DNA of 64,000 bases, from positions 124,001 through 188,000 of the forward strand of contig NW_027490096.1 of NCBI RefSeq assembly GCF_050948175.1. The letters run 5' to 3'. Positions within the stretch are counted from its first letter, which is position 1. Each line of letters begins with the position of its first letter. The notes beneath the pieces are model-generated. The model did no database searches. It had not been told where the DNA came from and worked only from the letters and a program-made list of their open reading frames with translations. The position numbers and the translations under genes were made by a program. The stretch is from Xylocopa sonorina (taxonomy: Eukaryota; Arthropoda; Insecta; Hymenoptera; Apidae). This document shows, piece by piece, positions 1 to 13,268 of the stretch.

Positions 1-35
1 GTATTATATCTAATCATGAAACTTAGAAATGAGAT

Positions 36-116
36 GCGATATCGCGATTTAAATAGCATTAGAACTCTATTGCGTCGATACATAGACATCTGCAAACGCT
101 ATTTCCTAGCAAGGAA
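36..116 (+). repeat. Monomer landmark: two dyads per satellite unit
   Basis: The first fully visible monomer shows the two dyads found in most units. GCGATATCGC at 36-45 is a perfect 10-bp palindrome containing an EcoRV site. TTCCTAGCAAGGAA at 103-116 is a 5-bp stem with an AGCA loop, lengthening to 7 bp (ACTTCCTAGCAAGGAAGT) in the many monomers that read CTACTTCC. Between them most monomers carry TACGTA (a SnaBI site), and in the CTACG subtype CTACG-ATA-CGTAG forms a third inverted repeat; this monomer has TACATA instead. The dyads recur at fixed spacing along the array. Whether they bind protein or fold is inference. Confidence 0.8.
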
Positions 117-606
117 GTGTCGTATTTACATTCCTTTGAAGTGAATACGAAGTATACGTAACACTCCACGATGAATATTATACCTTATCACGAAGCATAG
201 AAATAGGATGCGATATCGCGATGTAAGGAGAATTAGAATTCTATTGCTACGATACGTAGACATCTGCAATCGGTATTTCCTAGCAAGGAAGTCTCGCATT
301 TACATTCCTTTGAAGTGAATACGAGGTATGCATTACAGTGCACAATGAATATTATATCTTATCATGAAACATAGAAATGAGTGGCGATATCACGATTTGA
401 GAAGCATTAGAACCCTATTGCTTCGATACGGAGACATCTGCAAACGAAATTTCCTAGCAAGCAAGTGTCGCATTTACATTCTTTTGATGAGAATACGAGA
501 TATACATGACACTCCACAATGAGTATTATATCTAATCATGAAACTTAGAAATGAGATGCGATATCGCGATTTAAATAGCATTAGAATTCTATTGCTACTA
601 CACGTA

Positions 607-747
607 GACATCTGCAAACGCTATTTCCTAGAAAGGAAGTGTCGCATTTACATTCATTTGAAGTGTTTGCGATTTATCATGAATCATAGAAATGAGATGC
701 GCTATCGCGTTTTAAGAAGCATTAGAACACTAATTCTTCGATACGTA
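607..747 (+). repeat. Short 141-bp monomer (33-bp internal deletion)
   Basis: The GACATC landmark at 607 is followed by the next at 748, a spacing of 141 instead of 174. The missing 33 bp lie in the segment that normally reads from GAAGTGTATGCGAGG to the ATATCTTATCATGAA landmark; here GAAGTG runs almost directly into TTTATCATGAATCATAG near 665-685. The loss is a multiple of three, so an open frame passes through it, which is coincidental. Confidence 0.8.
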
Positions 748-3700
748 GACATCTGCAAACGCTACTGCCTAGCAAGGAAGTGTCGCATTTACATTCCCTT
801 GAAGTGAATACGATGTATACATAACACTTCACAATGAATATTATATCTTATCATGCGACATAAAAAATGATATGCGATATCCCGTCTTATGAAGCATCAG
901 AACTCTATTGCTTCGATACGCAGACATCTGCAAACGCTATTTAATAGCAGGGAAGTGTCGCATTTTCATTCTTTTGAAGAGAATACGAGGTTTACATGAC
1001 ACTTCGTAATGAATACTATATCATCATGAAACATAAAAGTGAGGTGTGGTATTGCGTTTTAAGAAGCATTAGAACTCTATTGCTACGATAAGTAGACATC
1101 TGCAAACGCTATTTCCTAGGAAGGAAGTGTCGCATTTTCATTCTTTTGAAGAGAATACGAGGTTTACATGACACTTCGCACTGAATATTATATCATCACG
1201 AAACATAGAACTGAGATGCGATATCGCGTTTTAAGAAGCATTAGAACACTGTTGCTTCGATTCGTAGACATCTGCAGACGCTACTTCATGGCAAGGGAGT
1301 TTCGCATATACATCCTTTTGAAGTGAATACAAGGTATACATGACACTACGCAAAGATAATTATATCTTATCAAGCAACATAGAATTGAGATGCGATATCT
1401 CGTTTTAAGAAGCATTAGAATTCTATTGCTCCGATACGTAGACATCTGCCAACGCTATTTCCTAGCAAGGAAGTGTCGCATTTACATTCATTTGAAGTGT
1501 ATGCGAGGTACACACGACACTTCGCAATGAATACTACATCTTGTCATGAGACATAGAAATAAGATGCGATATCGAGATTTATGAAGCACTAGACCCCTAT
1601 TGCTACGATACGTAGACATCTGCAAACGCTATTTCCTAGCAAGGAAGTGTCGCATTTACACTCTTTTGTAGTGAGTAAGAGGTATACATAACACTGCACA
1701 ATGAATATTATATCTTATCATGAATCATAGAAATGGGATGCGATATCTCGATTTAAGAAGCAGTAGAACACTGTTGCTTCGATTCGTAGACATCTGCAGA
1801 CGCTACTTCCTAGCAAGGAAGAGTCGCATTTACATTCATTTGAAGTGTATGCGAAGTATACAAGACATTTCGCAATGAATATAACATCTTACCATGAAAC
1901 ATAGAAATGAGATGCAATATCCCGTCTTGAGAAGCATTAGAAATCTAATGCTCCGATACGTAGATATCTGCAAACGCTATTTCCTAGCAAGGAAGTGTCG
2001 CATTTACATACTTTTGAAGTGATACGAGGTATACATAACACTGCACAATGAATGTTATATCTTATCATGAAGCACAGAAATGAGATGCGATGCGGCGCTT
2101 TAAGATGCATTAGAACTCTAATGCTTCGATACGTAGACATCTGCCAACGCTATTTCCTAGCAAGGAAGTGTCGCACTTATATTCTTTTGAAGTGAATACG
2201 AGGTATACATAACACTTCACAATGAATAATATATCTTACCATGAATTATAGAAATGAGGAGCGATATCGCGTTATAAGAAGCACTAGAACTATATTGCTA
2301 CGATACCTAGACATCTGCAAGCGCTATTTCCTACAAGGAAGTGTCGCATTTACATTCTTTTTAAGTGTAGACGAGATATACATATCACTGCACAATGAAT
2401 ATTATATCTTATCATGTAACATAGTAATGAGATGCGATATCGCGTTCTGAGAAGCATTAGAACTCTAATGCTACGATATGTAGACATCTGCAAACGCTAT
2501 TTCCTAGGAAGGAAGTGTCGTATTTACATTCATTTGGAGTGTATGCGAGGTACACAAGACACTTCGTAATGAATACCTTATCATGGAACATAGAAATGAG
2601 ATGCGATATGACTATTTAAGAAGCATTAGAATTCTATTGCTACGATACGTAGACATCTGCAAACGCTACTTCCTAGCAAGGATGTGTCGCATATACATTC
2701 ATTTGAATTGAGGTATACAAGACACTTCCCAATGAATATTATATCTTATAATGAAACTTAGAAATGAGATGCGATATCGCGATTTTAGAAGCATTTGCAA
2801 ACTATTGCTTCGATATGTAGACATCTGCAAACGTTATTTCCTAACAAGGAAGTGTCGCATTTACATTCATTTTAAGTGAATACGAGGTATACATGACACT
2901 CCACAATGAATATTATATCTTATCATGAAACATAGAAATGAGGAGCGATTTCGCGTTTTAAGAAGCATTAGAACTCTATTGCTTCGATACCTAGACATCT
3001 GGAAACGCTATTTCCTAGCAAGGAAGTGTCGCATTTACATTATTTTGAAGTGAATACACGGTATACATGACACATCGCAATGAATATTATATCTTATCAT
3101 GAAACATAGAAATGAGATGCGATATCGTGAATTAAGAAGCATTAGAACTCTATTGCTTCGATACGTAGATATCTGGAAACGTTATTTCCTAGAAAGGAAG
3201 TGTCGCATTTACATTCATTTAAAGTGTGGACGAGGAATACATAACACTTCGCAGTGAATATCATATATTATCATGAGACATAAAAATGATATGCGATTTC
3301 GCGTTTTAAGAAGCATTAGAACTCTATTGCTTCGATACGTAGACATCTGCAAACGCTACTTCCTAGCAAGGAAGTGTCGCAATTACATTCTTTTGAAAGG
3401 AATACGAGGTGTACATGACACTTCGCAATGAATATGATATCTTATCATGAATCATAGAAATGAGATGCGATATGACGATTTAAGAAGCATTATAATTCTA
3501 TTGGTTCGATACGTAGACATCTGCAAATGATATTTCCTAGCAAGGAAGTGACGCATTATAATTCTTTTGAAGTGAATACGAGGTATTGATAGCACTGCAC
3601 AATGAATATTATACCTTATCATGAAACATTGAAATGAGATGCGATATCGCGATATAAGCAGCATTAGAAATTTATTGCTTCGATACGTAGACATCTGCCA

Positions 3701-4929
3701 ACGCTTTTTCCTTGAAGGGAAGTGTCGCATTTACATTCAGTTGAAGTGTATGCGAGGTATACAAGACACTTCGCAATGAATATTATATCTTATCATGAAA
3801 CATTGAAATGAGATGCGATATCGCGTTTTATGAAGAATTGGAACACTATTCCTACGATCCGTAGACAGCTGCAGGCGCTACTTCCCAGCAAGGAAGTGTC
3901 GCATTTACATTCCTTTGAAGTGAATACGAGGTATACATAACACTCCACAATGAACATTATATCTTATCATGAAACATAGAAATGAAATGCGATATCGCGA
4001 TTTAAGAAGGATTAGAACTCTACTACTTCGATACGTAGACATCTGCAAACGCTACTTCCTAGCAAGGAAGTGTCGCATTTACATTCATTTGAAGTGTATG
4101 CGAGGTATACATGACACTTCGCAATGAATATTATATCTTATCATGAAACATATAAATGAGATGCGATATCGCGTTTTGAGATGCTTTAGAACTCTAATGC
4201 TACGATACGTAGACATCTGCAAACACTATTTCCTAGCAACGAAGTGTCCCATTAGCATTCATTTGAAATGTAGACGTGGAATACATAGCACTTCGCAATG
4301 AATAATATATCTTATCATGAAAGATAGAAATGAGATGCGACATCTCGTTCTAGAAGCATTTGAACTCTATTGTTTCGATACGTAGACATCTGGAAACGCT
4401 ATTTCATAGCAAGGAAGTGTCACATTTACATTCTTTTGAAGTGAATACGAGGTATACATAACACTTCGCAATTAATGTTATATCTTATCATGAAACATAG
4501 GAATGAGATGCGATATCCCGTTTCAAAAAGCATTAGAACACTTCTGCTACGATACGTAGGCTTCTGAAAACGATATTTCCTAGCAAGGAAGTGTCGCATT
4601 TACATTCTTTTGAAGTGAATACGAGGTATACATGACACTACGCAATGAATATTATCTCTTATCATGAAACGTAGAAGTCAGATGCGATATCACGTTTTAA
4701 GAAGCATTAGAACTCTATTGCTACGATACGCAGACATCTGCAAACGCTATTTCCAAGCATAGAAGTGTCGGATTTATATTCTTTTGAAGTGAATACGAGG
4801 TATACATGACACTTCGCAATGAATATTATATTTTATCATGAAACATAGGAATGAGATGCGGTATCGCGTTTCAAGAAAAATTAGAACTATACTGCTACGA
4901 TACATAGACATCCGCAAACGCTATTTCCT

Positions 4930-5960
4930 AGCAAGGAAGTGACGCCTTATCATTCTTTTGAAGTGAATACGAGGTATACATAACACTGCACAATGAATAT
5001 TTTATCTTATCATGAAACATATAAATGATATGCGATATCGCGATTTAAGCGGCATTAGAACACAATTGCTTCGATACCTAGATATCTGCAAACGCTGCTT
5101 CCTAGCTAGGAAGTGTCGCATCTACATTCCTTTGAAGTGAATACGAGGTATACATGACACTCCGCAATGAATATTATATCTTATCATGAATCATAGAAAT
5201 GAGATGCGATATCGCTATTTAAGAAGCAATAGATCTCTATTGCTTCAATACGTAGACATCTGCCAACGCTATTTCCTAGCAAGGAAGTGTCGCATTTACA
5301 TTCTCCTGAAGTGTGTACGAGGTATACATAACACTGCACAATGAATATTGTATCTTATCATGAAACATGCAAATGAGATGCGATATCGCGTTTTAAGAAG
5401 AATTAGAACTCTATTGCTACGGTACATAGACATCTGCAAACGCTATTTCCTAGCAAGGAAGTGACGCATTTACATTCATTTGAAGTGTATGCGAGGTATA
5501 CAAGACACTTCGCAATGAATATTATATCTTATCATGAAACATAGAAATGGGATGCGATATCGCGATTTAAGAAGCATTAGGACACTATTGCTTCGATACG
5601 TAGACATCTGCAAACACTTTTTCCGAGCAAGGACGTGTCGCATTAACATTCTTTTGAGGTGAAGACGAGGTATACATAACACTCCACAATGAATATTATA
5701 TCTTATCATGAAACATAGAAGTGAGATGCGATATCGCGATCTAAGGAGCAATAGAATTTTATTGCTACTATACGTAGATATCTGCAAACGCTATTTCCAA
5801 GCATAGAATTGTTGCATTTACATTCTTTTGAAGTGAATACGAGGTATACATATAACTGCGCAATGAATATTGTATCTTATCATGAAACATAGAAATGAGA
5901 TGCGATATAGGGATATAAGAAGAATTAGAACTCTATTGCATCGATACGCAGACATCTCCA
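4930..5960 (+). repeat. Segmental duplication, copy 1 (partner 7720-8750)
   Basis: About six monomers match 7720-8750 in order and in private variants at an offset of 2,790 bp (about 16 monomers). Shared markers include GACGCNTTATCATTC, TTTAAGCGGCATTAGAACAC, CTGCTTCCTAGC, and the odd CACTTTTTCCGAGC variant at 5610 and 8400. Scattered single-base differences separate the copies. Approximate ends are given because neighbouring monomers are similar anyway. Confidence 0.75.
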
Positions 5961-6168
5961 AACGCTATTTACTAGCAAGGAAGTGTTGCATTTACATTCT
6001 TTTGAAGTGAGTACGAGGTATACATATAACTGCGCAATGAATATTGTATCTTATCATGAAACATAGAAATGAGATGCGATATAGGGATATAAGAAGAATT
6101 AGAACTCTATTGCATCGATACGCAGACATCTCCAAACGCTATTTACTAGCAAGGAGGTGTCGCATTTA
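5821..6168 (+). repeat. Tandem pair of near-identical monomers (TATAGGGATATAAG subtype)
   Basis: Two consecutive 174-bp monomers (starts 5821 and 5995) are nearly identical and share a rare variant in which the GCGATATCGC palindrome is replaced by GCGATATAGGGATATAAG, with TATAACTGCGCAATG and CATCGATACGCAGACATCTCC. This is a locally amplified monomer subtype, also amplified at 8611-9132. Confidence 0.85.
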
Positions 6169-6715
6169 CATTCATTTGAAGTGCAGACAAGATATACATA
6201 ACACTGCACAATGAATATTGTATCTTATCATGAAACACAGAAATGAGATGCGATATCGCGTTTTAAGAAGCATTAGAACACTATTGCTTCGATACGTTGA
6301 CATCTGCAAACGCTACTTCCTAGCAAGGAAGTGTCGCATTTACATTCCTTTGAAGTGTATACGAGGTATACATATAACTGCGCAATGAATATTGTATCTT
6401 ATCATGAAACATAGAAATGAGATGCGATATCGCGGTTTAAGAAGAATTAGAACTCTATTGCATCGATACGTAGACATCTGCAAACGCTACTTCCTAGCAT
6501 GGAAGTGCCGCATTTACATTCATTTGTAGTATATGCGAGGTATACATGACAATTGGTAATGAATACTATATCCTATCATGAAACATAGATATGAGATGCG
6601 ATATCGCGTTATAAGTAGCATTAGAACTCTATTGCTACGATACGCAGACATCTGGAAACCCTACTTCCTAGCAGGGAATTGCCGCATTTTCATTCGTTTG
6701 AAGTGTGTGCGAGGT

Positions 6716-6760
6716 ATACACTTCGGATCAAACTTCGCACTTATTATTATATCTTATTAT
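6716..6760 (+). repeat. Marker monomer variant CTTCGGATCAAAC
   Basis: In this monomer the usual CATGACACTTCGCAATG is replaced by CACTTCGGATCAAACTTCGC followed by ACTTATTATTATATC. The same rare variant is found near 15765, 20637 and 28638. It is a convenient tag of one lineage; the copy near 15765 lies immediately upstream of the LTR insertion. Confidence 0.8.
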
Positions 6761-7719
6761 GAAACATAGAAATGAGATGCGACATCTCATTTTAAGAAGC
6801 ATTAAAACTCTATTGCTTCGATTCGTAGACATCTGCCAACGCTATTTCCTAGCAAGGAAGTGTCGCATTTACATTCATCTGAAGTGTATGCAAGGTATAC
6901 ATGACACTTCGCAATGAATATTATATCTTATAATGAAACATAGAAAGAGATGCTATATCTCGTTTTAAGAAGCATTCGAACCCTGTTGCTACGATACGTA
7001 GACATCTGCAGACGCTATTTCCTAGCAAGGAAGTGTCGCATGTACATTCTTTTGAAGTGAAAACGAGGTATACATAACACTCCACAATGAATATTATATC
7101 TTATCAGGAAACATAGAAATGTGATGCGATATCGCGATTTAAGAAGGATTAGAACTCTATTGCTTCGATACGTAGACATCTGCAAACGCTACTTCCTAGC
7201 AAGGAAGGGTCGCATTTACATTCATTTGAAGTGAAAGCGAAGTATACATGACACTCCGCAATGAATATTATCTCTTATCATGAAATATAGAAGTGAGATG
7301 CGATATCGCGATTTAAGAAGCATTAGCAGTCTATTGCTTCGATACGTAGACATCTGGAGACACTACTTCCTAGCAAGGAAGTATCGCCTTTACATTCTTT
7401 TGTAGTGAATACGAGGTATACATAACACACCACAATGAATATTATATCTTATCATGAAACATAGAAGTGAGATGCGATATCGCGTTCTAAGGAGCAATAG
7501 AACTTTATTGCTACGATACGTAGATATCTGCAAACGCTATTTCCAAGCATAGAAGTGTCGGATTTATATTCTTTTGAAGTGAATACGAGGTATACATGAC
7601 ACTTCGCAATGAATATTATATCCTATCATGAAACATAGAAATGAGATGCGATATCGCTATTTAAGAAGCAATAGATCTCTATTGCTTCAATACGTAGACA
7701 TCTGCCAACGCTATTTCCT

Positions 7720-8750
7720 AGCAAGGAAGTGACGCATTATCATTCTTTTGAAGTGAATTCGAGGTATACATAACATTGCACAATGAATATTGTATCTTAT
7801 CATGATACATATAAATGCTATGCGATATCGCGATTTAAGCGGCATTAGAACACAATTGCTTCGATACCTAGATATCTGCAAACGCTGCTTCCTAGCAAGG
7901 AAGTGTCGCATCTACATTCCTTTGAAGTGAATACGAGGTATACATGACACTCCGCAGTGAATAATATATCTTATCATGAATCATAGAAATGAGATGCGAT
8001 ATCGCTATTTAAGAAGCAATAGATCTCTATTGCTTCAATACGTAGACATCTCCCAACGCTATTTCCCAGCAAGGAAGTGTCGCATTTACATTCTCCTGAA
8101 GTGTGTACGAGGTATACATAACACTGCACAATGAATATTGTATCTTATCATGAAACATGCAAATGAGATGTGATATCGCGTTTTAAGAAGAACTAGAACT
8201 CTATTGCTACGGTACATAGACATCTGCAAACGCTATTTCCTAGCAAGGAAGTGACGCATTTACATTCATTTGAAGTGTATGCGAGGTATACAAGACACTT
8301 CGCAAAGAATATTATATCTCATCATGAAACATAGAAATGGGATGCGATATCGCGATTTAAGAAGCATTGGGACACTATTGCTTCGATACGTAGACATCTG
8401 CAAACACTTTTTCCGAGCAAGGACGTGTCGCATTAACATTCTTTTGAGGTGAAGACGAGGTATACATAACACTCCACAATGAATATTATATCTTATCATG
8501 AATCATAGAAGTGAGATGCGATATCGCGTTCTAAGGAGCAATAGAACTTTATTGCTACTATACGTAGATATCTGCAAACGCTATTTCCAAGCATAGAATT
8601 GTTGCATTTACACTCTTTTGAAGTGAATACGAGGTATACATATAACTGCGCAATGAATATTGTATCTTATCATGAAACATAGAAATAAGATGCGATATAG
8701 GGATATAAGAAGAATTAGAACCCTATTGCATCGATACGCAGACATCTCCA
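7720..8750 (+). repeat. Segmental duplication, copy 2 (partner 4930-5960)
   Basis: Second copy of the roughly 1-kb block at 4930-5960, offset 2,790 bp. It differs by scattered substitutions, for example GCAAAGAATATTATATCTC near 8302 against GCAATGAATATTATATCTT near 5512. Confidence 0.75.
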
Positions 8751-9132
8751 AACGCTATTTACTAGCAAGGAAGTGTTGCATTTACATTCTTTTGACGTGA
8801 ATACGAGGTATACATATAACTGCGCAATGAATATTGTATCTTATCATGAAACATAGAAATGAGATGCGATATAGGGATATAAGAAGAATTAGAACTCTAT
8901 TGCATCGATACGCAAACATCTCCAAACGCTATTTACTAGCAAGGAGATGTCGCATTTACATTCTTTTGAAGTGAATACGAGGTATACATATAACTGCGCA
9001 ATGAATATTGTATCTTATCATGAAACATAGAAATGAGATGCGATATAGGGATATAAGAAGAATTAGAACTCTATTGCATCGATACGCAGACATCTCCAGA
9101 CGCTATTTACTAGCAAGGAGGTGTCGCATTTA
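8611..9132 (+). repeat. Three tandem near-identical monomers (TATAGGG subtype)
   Basis: Monomers starting at 8611, 8785 and 8959 are spaced exactly 174 bp and share the GCGATATAGGGATATAAG, GCATCGATACGC and TTTACTAGCAAGG variants. The same subtype occurs as a pair at 5821-6168 and as single copies near 20160 and 28160, so copy number of this subtype changes between duplicated blocks. Confidence 0.85.
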
Positions 9133-12100
9133 CATTCATTTGAAGTGCAGACAAGATATACATAACACTGCACAATGAATATTGTATCTTATCATGAAAC
9201 ACAGAAATGAGATGCGATATCGCGTTTTAAGAAGCATTAGAACACTATTGCTTCGATACGTAGACATCTGCAAACGCTACTTCCTAGCAAGGAAGTGTCG
9301 CATTTACATTCTTTTGAAGTGAATACGAGGTATACATATAACTGCGCAATGAATATTGTATCTTATCATGAAACATAGAAATGAGATGCGATATCGCGAT
9401 TTAAGAAGCATTAGAACTCTATTGCATCGATACGTAGACATCTGCAAACGCTACTTCCTAGCAAGGAAGTGTCGCATTTACATTCTTTTGAAGTGAATAC
9501 GAGGTATACATAACACTGCACAATGAATATTGTATCCTATCATGGAACACAGAAATGAGATGCGATATCGCGATTTAAGAAGCATTAGAACTCTACTGCT
9601 ACGATACGTAGACATCTGCAAACGCTATTTCCTAGCATGGAAGTGCCGTATTTACATTCGTTTGAAGTGAAGACGAGGTATACATGACACTTCGCAATGA
9701 ATATTATATCTTATCATGAAACATAGAAATGAGATGCGACATCTCATTTTAAGAAGCATTAGAACTCTATTGCTTCGATTCGTAGACATCTGCCAACGCT
9801 ATTTCCTAGCAAGGAAGTGTCGCATTTACATTCCTTTGAAGTGTATGCAAGGTATACATGACACTTCGCAATGAATATTATATCTTATAATGAAACATAG
9901 AAATGAGATGCTATATCTCGTTTTAAGAAGCATTCGAACCCTGTTGCTACGATACGTAGACATCTGCAGACGCTATTTCCTAGCAAGGAAGTGTCGCATG
10001 TACATTCTTTTGAAGTGAAAACGAGGTATACATAACACTCCACAATGAATATTATATCTTATCAGGAAACATAGAAATGTGATGCGATATCGCGATTTAA
10101 GAAGGATTAGAACTCTATTGCTTCGATACGTAGACATCTGCAAACGCTACCTCCTAGCAAGGAAGTGTCGCATTTACATTCATTTGAAGTGAAAACGAAG
10201 TATACATGACACTCCGCAATGAATATTATCTCTTATCATGAAATATAGAAGTGAGATGCGATATCGCGATTTAAGAAGCATTAGCACTCTATTGCTTCGA
10301 TACGTAGACATCTGGAGACAATATTTCCTAGCAAGGAAGTATCGCCTTTACATTCTTTTGTAGTGAATACGAGGTATACATAACACTCCACAATGAATAT
10401 TATATCTTATCATGAAACATAGGAATGAGATGCGATATCGCTATTTAAGAAGCAATATATATCTATTGCTTCAATAAGTAGACATCTGCCAACGCTATTT
10501 CCTGGCAAGGAAGTGACGCATTTACATTCACTTGAAGTGTATACGAGGTATACAAGACACTTCGCAATGAATATTATATCTTATCATGAAACATAGAAAT
10601 GGCGATATCGCGATTTAAGAAGCATTGGGACACTATTGCTTCGATACGTAGACATCTGCAAACACTTTTTCCGAGCAAGGACGTGTCGCATTAACTTTCT
10701 TTTGTGGTGAAGACGAGGTATACATAACACTCCACAATGAATATTATATCTTATCATGAAACATAGAAGTGAGATGCGATATCGCGTTCTAAGGAGCAAT
10801 AGAACTTTATTGCTACGATACGTAGATATCTGCAAACGCTATTTCCAAGCATAGAAGTGTCGGATTTATATTCTTTTGAAGTGAATACGAGGTATACATG
10901 ACACTTCGCAATGAATATTATATTTTATCATGAAACATAGGAATGAGATGCGGTATCGCGTTTCAAGAAAAATTAGAACTATATTGCTTACGATACATAG
11001 ACATCTGCAAACGCTATTTCCTAGCAAGGAAGTGACGCCTTATCATTCTTTTGAAGTGAATACGAGGTATACATAACACTGCACAATGAATATTTTATCT
11101 TATCATGAAACATAGAAATGAGATGCGATATCGCGATTTAAGCAGCATTAGAACTCTATTTCTTCGATACGTAGACATGTGCAAATGCTACTTCCTTGCA
11201 AGGAAGTGTCGCATTTACATTCTTTTGAAGTGCATACGAAGTATACATGACACTCCGCAATGAATATTATATCTTATCATGAAGAATAGAAATGAGATGC
11301 GATATCGCGTTTTAAGAAGCATTAGAACACTATTGCTTCGATACGTAGACATCTGCAAACGCTACTTCCTAGCACGGAAGTGTCGCATTTACATTCTTTT
11401 AAGTGAATACGATGTATACATTACACTTCGCAATGAATATTATATCTTATCATGAAACATAGAAATGAGATGCCATATCGCGTTTTAAGAAGAATTAGAA
11501 CCCTATTGCTACGATACATAGACATCTGCAAACGCTATTTCCTAGCAAGGAAGTGGCGCATTATCATTCTTTTGAAGTGAATACGAGGTATACATAACAC
11601 TGCACAACGAATATTATATCTTTTCATGAAACATAGAAATGAGATGCGATATCGCGATTTAAGCAGCATTAGAACTCTATTGCTTCGATACGTAGACATC
11701 TGCAACCGCTATTTCCAAGCAAGGAAGTGTAGCATTTACATTCTCTTGAAGTGAATACGAGGTATACATGACACTTGGCAATTAATATTGTATCTTATCA
11801 TGAAACACAGAAATGAGATGCGATATCGCGATTTGAGAAGCATTAGAACTCTACTGCTACGATACGTAGACATCTGCAAACGCTATTTCCTAGCATGGAA
11901 GTGCCGTATTTACATTCGTTTGAAGTGAAGACGAGGTATACATGACACTTCGCAATGAATATTATATCCTATCATGAAACATAGAAATGAGATGCGATAT
12001 CGCTATTTAAGAAGCAATAGATCTCTATTGCTTCAATACGTAGACATCTGCCAACGCTATTTCCTAGCAATGAAGTGACGCACTATCATTCTTTTGAAGT

Positions 12101-12240
12101 GAATACGAGGTATACATAACACTGCACAATGAATATTGTATCTTATCATGAAACATGCAAATGAGATGCGATATCGCGTTTTAAGAAGAATTAGAACTCT
12201 ATTGCTACGATACGCAGACATCTGGAAACCCTACTTCCTA
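9113..12240 (+). repeat. Partial upstream higher-order unit (unit 0)
   Basis: This stretch aligns to unit 1 of the 8-kb higher-order repeat. Checked offsets are 8,698 bp at 9113/17811, 8,176 bp at 9901/18077 and 10601/18777, and 8,001 bp at 11281/19282, 11551/19552 and 11761/19762. The offset steps of 522 and 175 bp are three monomers and one monomer gained here. Similarity to unit 1 ends near 11975, where this copy and 27628 in unit 2 share a monomer pair that unit 1 lacks. Confidence 0.75.
9619..11364 (+). repeat. Block C, copy 1 (10-monomer segment)
   Basis: About ten monomers are repeated at 13269-15014 (offset 3,650) and at 23886-25631 (offset 14,267). Diagnostic variants are GCATGGAAGTGCCGTATTTAC at the left edge, a monomer missing the GAGAT step (AGAAATGGCGATATCGCG at 10601, 14251 and 24868), and GCTTACGATACATAG with one inserted base. 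Confidence 0.88.
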
Positions 12241-12564
12241 GCAAGGAAGAGTCGCATTTACATTCATTTGAAGTGTATGCGAGGTATACAAGACACTTCG
12301 CAGTGAATATTACGTCTTATCATGATTCATAGAATTGAGATGCGATATCGCGTTTTGGGAAGCATTAGAACACTACTGCTACGATACGTAGACATCTGCA
12401 GACGCTATTTCCTAGCAAGGAAGTGTCGCATTTACATTCTTTTGAAGTGAATGCGAGGTATACATAACACTCCATAATGAATATTATATCTTATCATGAA
12501 GCATATAAATGAGAAGCGGTTTCGCGTTTTAAGAAGCATTAGAACTCTATTGCTACGATACGTA

Positions 12565-13260
12565 GATATCTGCTGACGCTATTTCCTAGCAAGGAAGTGT
12601 CGCATTTACATTCTTTTGAAGTGAATGCAAGGTATACATAACACTCCACAATGAATATTATAACTTATCATGAAACATAGAAATGAGATGCGATATCGCG
12701 TTTCGAGAAGCATTAGAACTCTATTGCTACGATACGTAGACATCTGCAAACGCTATTTACTAGCAAGGAAGTGTCGTATTTACATTCTTTTGAAGAGAAT
12801 ACGAGGTATACATGACACACCGCAATGAATAGTATATCCTATCATAAAACATAGAAATGGGATGCGATATGGCGATTCAAGAAGCATTAGATCCCTATTG
12901 CTACGATACGTAGATATCTGCTGACGCTATTTCCTAGCAAGGAAGTGTCGCATTTACATTCTTTTGAAGTGAATGCAAGGTATACATAACACTCCACAAT
13001 GAATATTATAACTTATCATGAAACATAGAAATGAGATGCGATATCGCGTTTCGAGAAGCATTAGAACTCTATTGCTACGATACGTAGACATCTGCAAACG
13101 CTATTTACTAGCAAGGAAGTGTCGTATTTACATTCTTTTGAAGAGAATACGAGGTATACATGACACACCGCAATGAATAGTATATCCTATCATAAAACAT
13201 AGAAATGGGATGCGATATGGCGATTCAAGCAGCATTAGATCTCTATTGCTACGATACGTA
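12565..13260 (+). repeat. 348-bp dimer repeated twice
   Basis: GATATCTGCTGACGC recurs at 12565, 12913 and 13261, exactly 348 bp (two monomers) apart. The alternating monomers carry CTTTCGAG-type and GGCGATTCAAG-type variants. Two dimer copies are present here and are carried along in unit 2 (23008 onward) and unit 3 (31009 onward). Confidence 0.9.
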
Positions 13261-13268
13261 GATATCTG

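Noticed and set aside
61..90. CENP-B-box-like match in TTCGATACGTAG
   Set aside because: Only the TTCG start fits; the required A and CGGG positions of the mammalian box are absent.
5476..5787. Minus-strand 103-codon frame, with similar 83-codon frames at 10584, 18760, 24851 and 26413
   Set aside because: These are copies of one duplicated satellite block. The recurrence reflects DNA duplication, not coding conservation.
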